Positions 29,565-36,631 of a DNA stretch of 36,631 nt are shown in pieces (within the stretch, counting starts at the first letter, position 1; each line of letters starts with the position of its first letter). Below the pieces are notes generated by a model. The model was not told the DNA's origin and ran no database searches. It saw nothing but the letters and a program-made list of their open reading frames with translations. Source of the stretch: Gammaproteobacteria bacterium (GTDB lineage Bacteria; Pseudomonadota; Gammaproteobacteria; Pseudomonadales; JAHFSE01); contig JAHFSE010000013.1 of NCBI GenBank assembly GCA_023265895.1, positions 1 to 36,631 of the forward strand, in the 5' to 3' direction. Position numbers and translations under genes: made by a program.

Positions 29565-31748
29565 ATGAAACTCGCAAAAAAAATCCTCATTGCCCTTTCA
29601 ACGCTAACCACCCTCTTTGTAGTTTTTTGCGTAGCGATCACCTATTGGATTAACGCTCAAGATGTCGTTCATGCATTGACACAAAAACTTCAACAAAAAA
29701 CCGGCATTGAATTAAAAGCGGAACAAGCTCACTGGTCTTTCTTTCCATGGATAGGCTTAGATCTACAGCAGGTCAATCTTAGTTATCCTACTGCAGGGCA
29801 GCTTGTGCATCTAGAGCATCTGGAAGCAAAGGTAGCACTCTTACCACTTTTTAAAAAGCATGTGGAAATCAGTAGCGTCCGCCTGATTCACCCCGATGTG
29901 ATGCTCACCCGATATTTAGATCAGTCTACTAACTGGGGACGTCTCGCAAAAGCAGTTAAAAAATTCGATTTTTCCCAAACTGAAGAAGATAACACGCAAA
30001 AAACTCCATTAGATTTTGTGTTAGAAAAAATTCTTTTAACTGATGGTCAATTAACCTACAACAATCAAATAACCCATGCACACTATCAATTGGGCCAATT
30101 AAATTTTAAAGGCCAAGGGGTTCGTTTGAATCAAGATTTCCCCGTGTCTCTTTCTTTTGAAATCAAGCAAAATAATAAACTGTCTCTGCTTACACAATTA
30201 GATGCACAATTTTATATCGATACCAAACAGCGCCATTATGAATTTAAACAGGTGCAACTCGAAACCAAAATTGGCTTAGGCCATAACGCACCACAAACCC
30301 TTTATTTTACCACCGATGCAATTTGGTTGGATTTATTAAAAAATGAATTTCATCAAGCACAAACACATCTCAGTGGCGACGACATTAATGGATTTGTACA
30401 ACTTCACATTCGAGAATTAACTGGCCGCCCTCAAACTTTTGGTGCAATTTACCTCACCACACCTCAATTAAAGCAACTCCTTAAAAATTGGAATATCAAT
30501 ATTCCAACCTCTATACCATCGAACTTATTCAATAAAGCGTCATTGACAGCTCGCCTACGTGCAACACCAGAATCCTTGTCTGCGAATCACCTCAGTATGC
30601 AAATAGATCAAAGTCAGCTGCATGGCTCGATCAATCTCAAAAATTTCCAGCAACCGGAAATCAAAGCAGAACTCGCCATCGATCAATTCAATCTAGATCG
30701 CTATTTCCCTGCATCATCCAACACTACCCCAAATAACACAGCAACAATTCATAAACCTTTATTGCCGATTACTGCCTTGCGTAAACCCAAGCTCAATTTA
30801 ATGCTGAATATTGGGCAATTATCCGCGCGGGGTATTTCTGCGCAAAATGTCGCTCTAGGCATTCGAGGCAATCAAGGACAGTGGTCTATTTCACCTTGCC
30901 AAGGCGCTGTCCTCCAGGGTAATTTTTTCTGTGATGTTCAACTGAATGTGCAGAGCAATACCCCCCAATGGACCCTCAATAAAACCCTAAATCATGTACC
31001 GTTAGAACCTTTGATGAAACATTTTACTCACTATAATTTATTCAGTGGCCTGCTCAATTTTGATGCGCAACTCTCTACCGCAGGAAACACGACGCCGGAC
31101 ATGCTCAAACAATTACGTGGTACCAGCCAATTACGCATTGAAGAAGGCGTTATTAAAGGCATTAATCTTTCTGAATTAGTATTTAGCCAACTATCTAAAT
31201 TAGGGCCCCTGGTACAAAATTATCTTGCTCAAAAAGCACAAGCTAAATTGCCTCCGGTATTCCAAAAAAATACCTCACTACACACAGTGATTGCTTTGGC
31301 AGAATTCAATCATGGTAAAGCCAATTTACAACAATTATCGGCGCAATTAGATAAAGCCAAAGCTACCGGACAAGCCAGCATTGATTTACTGGCAAAAACC
31401 ATGACCTTAGATTTGGGTATTCAGCTCGATGAAAGCATCAGCAATGCTTATCTCTCACAAATTATTTGGCCGGTACATTGTGAAGGGCCATTGAATGCAA
31501 CACCACATTGCAGCGTGCGCACCACCTTAGCACGACAACAAATTGAAAATTTAGCTAAACACACCCTGGAAGAAAAAGCCAAAGCAGCACTACTCAAAAA
31601 ACTCAATCTACCCAATAAGCAGGCAGCTAAAGCATTACTCAATCAAAAAGTGGATGCAGAAAAAGAACGTGTCAAACAAAAAGGTGAGCAACTTCAAGAG
31701 CAAATACAGAAAAAATTAGAAAACAAATTAAAAGGATTTTTTCAGTAA
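29565..31748 (+). CDS. AsmA-family protein
   Basis: N-terminal TM then ITYWINAQDVVHALTQKLQQKTGIELKAEQAHWSFFPWIGLDLQQVNLSYP, C-terminal LRGTSQLRIEEGVIKGINL. Track start 29553 is TTG; ATG 29565 preferred. Confidence 0.88.
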   Translation: MKLAKKILIALSTLTTLFVVFCVAITYWINAQDVVHALTQKLQQKTGIELKAEQAHWSFFPWIGLDLQQVNLSYPTAGQLVHLEHLEAKVALLPLFKKHVEISSVRLIHPDVMLTRYLDQSTNWGRLAKAVKKFDFSQTEEDNTQKTPLDFVLEKILLTDGQLTYNNQITHAHYQLGQLNFKGQGVRLNQDFPVSLSFEIKQNNKLSLLTQLDAQFYIDTKQRHYEFKQVQLETKIGLGHNAPQTLYFTTDAIWLDLLKNEFHQAQTHLSGDDINGFVQLHIRELTGRPQTFGAIYLTTPQLKQLLKNWNINIPTSIPSNLFNKASLTARLRATPESLSANHLSMQIDQSQLHGSINLKNFQQPEIKAELAIDQFNLDRYFPASSNTTPNNTATIHKPLLPITALRKPKLNLMLNIGQLSARGISAQNVALGIRGNQGQWSISPCQGAVLQGNFFCDVQLNVQSNTPQWTLNKTLNHVPLEPLMKHFTHYNLFSGLLNFDAQLSTAGNTTPDMLKQLRGTSQLRIEEGVIKGINLSELVFSQLSKLGPLVQNYLAQKAQAKLPPVFQKNTSLHTVIALAEFNHGKANLQQLSAQLDKAKATGQASIDLLAKTMTLDLGIQLDESISNAYLSQIIWPVHCEGPLNATPHCSVRTTLARQQIENLAKHTLEEKAKAALLKKLNLPNKQAAKALLNQKVDAEKERVKQKGEQLQEQIQKKLENKLKGFFQ

Positions 31749-31775
31749 ATTGACAAAGCATATAAATCGTTACGA

Positions 31776-31880
31776 GCGAAGCCAAGACGAGGCGAAAATC
31801 GATGAAAAAGCGGAACGTATAAATAATACTTGAGCATTTTGAGTCGATTTTCAACAAAGTATTGGCAAGCGCAGTAGATT
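31776..31880. repeat. About 100-bp imperfect palindromic element between convergent genes
   Basis: Left arm GCCAAGACGAGGCGAAAATCGATGAAAAAGC (31781-31811) is an imperfect inverted match of right arm GCATTTTGAGTCGATTTTCAACAAAGTATTGGC (31834-31866); near-palindromic centre GTATAAATAATAC (31817-31829). Confidence 0.65.
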
Positions 31881-33290
31881 TTAAATAATTCGACGAATTT
31901 GAATCGCATCAATGCCAGCACCGGCGATAACATCAGAAATCACCACAATTTTCTCACCCCCCTGCCACTGCTGTTTTTCTTTCAAGGTATCCATTGCATG
32001 GGCTAAAGTTTTTTCCGGATCACTACTAAAATCCATACGATAAGCAATAACACCACGATTTAATGAGAGCTGTCGTCGTGTACGGCTATCATTGGTAAAG
32101 GCAAAAATAGGCGTCTTAAAAGGTCGGCAGTTAGTGACATAATGGGCAGTAATACCACGACGGGTAATCACTAAAATCCCATCGGCTTGCAATGCTTCAG
32201 CTAAATCCACTGCTGACTGCGCTAAATGTTGTTTATCGTTAGATTTAATTAATTCTGAACTAAATCCTAAGCCAGGCGCTTGCTCTGTCATACGAGCAAT
32301 TTCGTCAAGCACTTCCACACATTTAACCGGATATTTCCCTACTGTCGTTTCACCCGATAACATAATTGCATCGACTTCTTCGTAAACTGCATTAGCCACA
32401 TCGGTCACTTCAGCACGAGTCGGCATTGGATTTTGAATCATGGATTCTAATAAATGGGTGGCAACAATCACACGTTTCCCATACTGATGACAGAGTCTTG
32501 CCATACGACGTTGAGCATTGGGTAATTCAGCAAAATTAATTTCTACGCCTAAATCTCCCCGCGCCACCATAATTCCATCTGCTTCTTGAATAATGTCTTC
32601 TAAATTACGCAACCCTTCTTGATCTTCAATTTTAGCGATAATTTTAATCTTGTTGGCTTTACTCTCTGTTTCACCCAATAGTTTTTTTAATTGACGCACA
32701 TCCTCCGCTTCACGAACAAAAGATAAGGCAATAAAATCCACTTCCTGCGCAATACCAAATAAAATATCTTCGCGATCTTTTTTAGTAATCGCCGGTAAAT
32801 TCACGCGAACACCAGGTAAATTAACATGACGGCGACTCTTTAAAGTACCGCCATCCACAATTCGACATCGCATGGTTCGATCATGTTTTTCTAACACTTC
32901 TAAATTAATGAGACCATTATCAACAGTAATACGATCACCGATCACCACATCATCAATCAGTGCTTCATAATTAATATGAATAGAAGAAGCTTCAACATCA
33001 CCGCCACGCACACTGATGGTAATTTCATTGCCGGTCTTTAATTCCATATCCGTCTCAAGGGTACCGGTGCGAATTTCTGGGCCTTGGGTATCCAGTAAAA
33101 TAGGAATCGGTGTGACAATTTTTTGATTGAGGCTTTTAATCGCACGAATGACTTTGGCGTGAGAAATGTGATCACCATGAGACATATTTAAACGCGCAAT
33201 ATTCATCCCAGCTTTTGCCAGCTTAGCTAACATTTCATAGGACTCTGAAACCGGCCCAATGGTACAAATGATTTTGGTTTTACGTAACAT
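31881..33290 (-). CDS. pyk: Pyruvate kinase
   Basis: LRKTKIICTIGPVSESYEMLAKLAKAGMNIARLNMSHGDH, GIMVARGDLGVEI, DAIMLSGETTVGKYPV. The track start 33305 overlaps the upstream gene; ATG at 33290 fits better. Confidence 0.95.
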   Translation of the reverse strand: MLRKTKIICTIGPVSESYEMLAKLAKAGMNIARLNMSHGDHISHAKVIRAIKSLNQKIVTPIPILLDTQGPEIRTGTLETDMELKTGNEITISVRGGDVEASSIHINYEALIDDVVIGDRITVDNGLINLEVLEKHDRTMRCRIVDGGTLKSRRHVNLPGVRVNLPAITKKDREDILFGIAQEVDFIALSFVREAEDVRQLKKLLGETESKANKIKIIAKIEDQEGLRNLEDIIQEADGIMVARGDLGVEINFAELPNAQRRMARLCHQYGKRVIVATHLLESMIQNPMPTRAEVTDVANAVYEEVDAIMLSGETTVGKYPVKCVEVLDEIARMTEQAPGLGFSSELIKSNDKQHLAQSAVDLAEALQADGILVITRRGITAHYVTNCRPFKTPIFAFTNDSRTRRQLSLNRGVIAYRMDFSSDPEKTLAHAMDTLKEKQQWQGGEKIVVISDVIAGAGIDAIQIRRII

Positions 33291-33295
33291 ATAAA

Positions 33296-33856
33296 CTATT
33301 TCCATTCCTTTACAAATTCACTCATAGAGCGTTCTAGTATTTTTTTATGGCTACCTGATTTAACTGGAGACCCGATATAAATAAAACCTGCAATCGCATC
33401 TTGAGGCGCAATATTTAATTCAACTTTGACTTTTTCATTGTAGGCCATTTCGCCCGTTCGCCACATCGCAGCATAACCACACACATGCGTTGCCAACAAT
33501 AAATTCTGCACAGACGCACCCACTGCTAATAATTGCTCAACTTCAGGTATTTTATGATTGGGTATCAGACGAGCAGACACAACAATCACCATGGGCGCTC
33601 GCAATGGCATTGCCAGCCATTTCGCCTGTTGTTCCGGTGTCAAAGGTATTGAAGTTAAACTTTGTGCCGCAGATAAAAATATTCGACCTAATTTTTCTCG
33701 CGCAGAACCTTCAATCACCAAAAAATGCCAAGGCTTTAATAAACCGTGATCTGGCGCACGATCAGCCGCACAAAAAATAGTGTGTAGTATTGCTTGCGAA
33801 GGCGCGGGCTCCGTCAGTAAAGGTACAGACTGCCGCTCAAGGATAAAGTTCAACAT
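33296..33856 (-). CDS. Nitroreductase family protein (YdjA-like)
   Basis: ILERQSVPLLTEPAPSQAILHTIFCAADRAPDHGLLKPWHFLVIEG...GYAAMWRTGEMAYN...GFIYIGSP. Confidence 0.85.
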   Translation of the reverse strand: MLNFILERQSVPLLTEPAPSQAILHTIFCAADRAPDHGLLKPWHFLVIEGSAREKLGRIFLSAAQSLTSIPLTPEQQAKWLAMPLRAPMVIVVSARLIPNHKIPEVEQLLAVGASVQNLLLATHVCGYAAMWRTGEMAYNEKVKVELNIAPQDAIAGFIYIGSPVKSGSHKKILERSMSEFVKEWK

Positions 33857-34407
33857 GGAGAATGCTTTTTTACTGCAATTTCATCGGTCACAATCGTTAA
33901 ACTCTCAATAAACATACGCTTTAATAACTGACTCATTTCTCCGTCAGGATCCGCAATGGCGGTTAAAATAAAATTCGACGTTTCTTCTATTAATTCAGCA
34001 CCCGATTGACTACGCAAATCGGCCACGACTTGATCGACCACGTGCACCGTCATCACAGTAATTGTCTTTTCTAACTCCATGGCAATCCATTGACCAACAA
34101 AGGGCAAGCGCTCAAGACGTCGTAATTCCGCCGTACTATGAATCACTCGACGAATCACATGGCTCATATAATTTTCTAAACGCTGACGCCGGATTTGATA
34201 ATGCGTTTTTATCCACTCATCCAGTAATTTATTGATCCAACCTGCTACAGCACCACGATGCGCCAATACCACCTCTCGGGCTACACGATGCGTCAGGGGA
34301 TTCGTTTTAGCCATTTCACCTTGCACAGCGGCTAAAATAGTTTCTATCACATGATTCGAGATTTGATTATTTTTTTTTACTTCTTCTTTTTGCATGAATA
34401 ACAACAC
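33850..34407 (-). CDS. Hypothetical helical protein
   Basis: Uninterrupted 185-aa ORF overlapping the start of the nitroreductase by 7 nt; no family recognised. Confidence 0.65.
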   Translation of the reverse strand: MLLFMQKEEVKKNNQISNHVIETILAAVQGEMAKTNPLTHRVAREVVLAHRGAVAGWINKLLDEWIKTHYQIRRQRLENYMSHVIRRVIHSTAELRRLERLPFVGQWIAMELEKTITVMTVHVVDQVVADLRSQSGAELIEETSNFILTAIADPDGEMSQLLKRMFIESLTIVTDEIAVKKHSPC

Positions 34408-34452
34408 GTCTAAAGAGGTAGAGGGGCGCGGAATACACCCCTCCTGAACAAG

Positions 34453-35010
34453 TTAAGCAGATAAACAAGCTGGCGCTGTCTGAGAACAATGTAGCAACGG
34501 CATGTCTAATTGCTGCTCCATTGTTCTCGCTAATAAACCATAACGACCAAAACAAGCCTCACGGAAATCAGCCAAAAATGCATCTGACATCGCCTGAAAA
34601 TCACCTAAAACATGTAATGGTTTCAATTGCCGATACTCATTCCATTCCTGACGTAACCACAAGGCATTCTCTTTACCCTGATTCAAATAAGCCTCAACAT
34701 AACCAGCACCAATAGCAACCATACACTCAACGGTGCCGTATAACCCTGCTTGATAGTGACGGGCTAAACGTGTACTGGCAATGACGATCTGCTCCAAGGC
34801 TTGTACCCATCGAGCAGTCAAATCAAACTCACGCCATACATTACCCGATAACTGACGTGCATTCTGACCTCTCAGCAAGCTCCACTCTTGCGTATGTTCA
34901 GCACCAGAAATATCGCGCCCTATAATTTGAAAGCCTTTTTGTTGCATTAAAATGCGTACTTTTTCTAGCATCATCATTCCCTCGCTTTTATTAAATTTTG
35001 GCCAATCCAT
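34453..35010 (-). CDS. Hypothetical helical protein
   Basis: 185-aa ORF in line with neighbours on the minus strand; no confident family. True start may be one of the internal MMM codons. Confidence 0.6.
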   Translation of the reverse strand: MDWPKFNKSEGMMMLEKVRILMQQKGFQIIGRDISGAEHTQEWSLLRGQNARQLSGNVWREFDLTARWVQALEQIVIASTRLARHYQAGLYGTVECMVAIGAGYVEAYLNQGKENALWLRQEWNEYRQLKPLHVLGDFQAMSDAFLADFREACFGRYGLLARTMEQQLDMPLLHCSQTAPACLSA

Positions 35011-35201
35011 TCCTTTAGAGATCCCTCTCAGAAATCAAGCCTCGATCCACTAGAAAATCAAAAACCACGGACGCCAACAGGCTCTGCCCCCACTATATCG
35101 AGCCCACTGCTGCCTGTAAACGGCAAGCGTCTGTCTTTGTGCTTTGAATTAAAAAATGTGACAAAGTGGCACTACTCAAGGAAAAGGCAGTTAATAGAAG
35201 A

Positions 35202-36626
35202 TTATACATCTGCTAAATTACCTTTTATTTCTAACCAAGATTTACGATCAGACGCACGTTTTTTCGCTAACATCATATCTAGTATTTGCATCGTCTGTTG
35301 ATTCTCTTCGTTCGTTAATGACAAACGCATGAGACGACGGGTATCCACTGCCATGGTTGTTTCACGCAGCTGTATTGGATTCATTTCACCTAAGCCTTTA
35401 AAACGCGTCACTTGTGGTTTAGCAGTTTTTTTCTCTGCTTGAAGACGATCTAACACACCTTGTTTCTCCGACTCATCCAGCGCATAAAAAATTTCCTTGC
35501 CCACATCAATGCGATATAAAGGTGGCATAGCCACATAAATATGTCCCGCCTCCACCAAGGGCCTAAAATGTTTGACAAATAAAGCACACAATAAAGTGGC
35601 AATATGTAAACCATCAGAATCAGCATCCGCTAAAATAGCAATTTTGTGATAACGCAAGCCAGATAAGTCCGCACTACCGGGATCTACACCCAAAGCGACC
35701 GTAATATCATGCACTTCTTGTGAAGCTAAGATTTCTGCAGAATCAATTTCCCAAGTATTTAAAATCTTTCCTCGCAACGGCATCACCGCTTGAATTTCTC
35801 GATCTCTTGCTTGTTTAGCCGAGCCTCCCGCAGAATCACCCTCCACTAAAAATAGCTCTCCCCGCTCAGGATCAGAGCTCGAACAATCGGCCAATTTCCC
35901 AGGCAAAGCTGGACCGCTAGTAATCTTTTTACGCTCAATCTTTTTGCTGGCTTTCAAGCGTTTTTGCGCATTGGCAATACATAACTCAACTAACTGCTCA
36001 GCAATCGCAGTATGCTGATTCAACCAAAGCGCAAAACTATCTTTCACCACACCAGAAATAAAAGCAGCGCTCTCTCTGGATGATAAGCGTTCTTTTGTTT
36101 GGCCAGAAAATTGCGGATCTAACATCTTAAGGGATAGGACGTAACTACATTTCTCCCAAACATCCTCTGGCGCCAATTTGATGCCTCGAGGCAATAAATT
36201 ACGGAATTCACAAAACTCACGAACGGCCTCTAATAAACCGGTACGCAATCCATTTACATGAGTACCGCCCTGCACAGTAGGAATTAAATTCACGTAGCTT
36301 TCTGCTAAATATTCACCGCCTTCAAGCACCCATTGCACAGCCCAATCCACCGCTTCATTATCTGAAGCAAGCGCCCCATTAAAGGGCTCGTTAGGCAATA
36401 CATCTTGCCCTTGATTGGCAATTAATAAATAATCACTTAATCCACCTTCATACAACCAAGTTTCTTTTTGTTGCGTGTTATGATCTAAAAAAGTCACTGT
36501 TAGCCCAGGACATAACACCGCTTTGGCACGTAACAAATAAGTTAAGCGTGAAACAGAAAATTTAGCGGAATCAAAATATTTTTCATCCGGCAAAAACCTC
36601 ACCTGAGTACCGGTATTTTTTTTCAA
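35202..36626 (-). CDS. parE: DNA topoisomerase IV subunit B, N-terminus beyond the right edge
   Basis: GGTHVNGLRTGLLEAVREFCEFRNLLPRGIKLAPEDVWEKCSYVLS, LVEGDSAGGSAKQARDREIQAVMPLRGKILN, ILADADSDGLHIATLL, RFKGLGEMNPIQLRETTM. The apparent start is internal: the N-terminal ATPase motifs are missing. Confidence 0.93.
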   Translation of the reverse strand: MKKNTGTQVRFLPDEKYFDSAKFSVSRLTYLLRAKAVLCPGLTVTFLDHNTQQKETWLYEGGLSDYLLIANQGQDVLPNEPFNGALASDNEAVDWAVQWVLEGGEYLAESYVNLIPTVQGGTHVNGLRTGLLEAVREFCEFRNLLPRGIKLAPEDVWEKCSYVLSLKMLDPQFSGQTKERLSSRESAAFISGVVKDSFALWLNQHTAIAEQLVELCIANAQKRLKASKKIERKKITSGPALPGKLADCSSSDPERGELFLVEGDSAGGSAKQARDREIQAVMPLRGKILNTWEIDSAEILASQEVHDITVALGVDPGSADLSGLRYHKIAILADADSDGLHIATLLCALFVKHFRPLVEAGHIYVAMPPLYRIDVGKEIFYALDESEKQGVLDRLQAEKKTAKPQVTRFKGLGEMNPIQLRETTMAVDTRRLMRLSLTNEENQQTMQILDMMLAKKRASDRKSWLEIKGNLADV

Positions 36627-36631
36627 ACAAG

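Noticed and set aside
31448-31933. Minus ORFs 31448-31642, 31672-31857, 31742-31933
   Set aside because: Overlap the asmA-like gene on the other strand and the palindromic element; no coding signal.
34421-34443. GAGGGG...CCCCTC stem between the two hypotheticals
   Set aside because: Only 6 bp with an 11-nt loop and no T tract; too weak to call a terminator.

Overview
The window is an AT-rich gammaproteobacterial chromosome segment. It has one accessory-looking block (1-8175, minus strand), followed by mostly core genes whose order recalls Pseudomonas-type loci. The accessory block is the most interesting part. It looks like a duplicated four-gene unit in which each signal-peptide protein (7426-8175; 5150/5238-6134, the latter with an LprI/DUF1311-like N-terminus) precedes a phage-lysozyme-like (pesticin/GH24-like) protein with RTX repeats (6167-7423; the 5111->1 locus). 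I interpret it as two putative immunity/toxin pairs. The second pair is degrading: its toxin has lost the muramidase core and is frameshifted, and its immunity gene has a one-base frameshift in a G5 tract. The largest coding region in the window (minus strand, 4908 to beyond position 1, about 1636 open codons) is absent from the ORF track. It carries a FrpC-like self-processing-type module that is exactly missing from the short paralog, apparently through a 750-bp in-frame difference between imperfect direct repeats. The rest includes a long-form GAPDH, PhaD-like TetR plus phasin, AlaA-like aminotransferase, CyoE, AmrZ-like RHH regulator, patatin, RimK/RimB, DUF432-like protein plus MscS, thioredoxin, PmrAB/QseBC-like two-component system with an ArnT-like glycosyltransferase, DegP/MucD, NadB, a Ser-rich lipoprotein, YgfX, SdhE, YgfZ, Ung, AsmA, pyruvate kinase, a YdjA-like nitroreductase, two hypotheticals and a partial ParE. 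No tRNA, rRNA, CRISPR array or transposase was recognised. All family calls are from motif recognition by eye; no database search was run.
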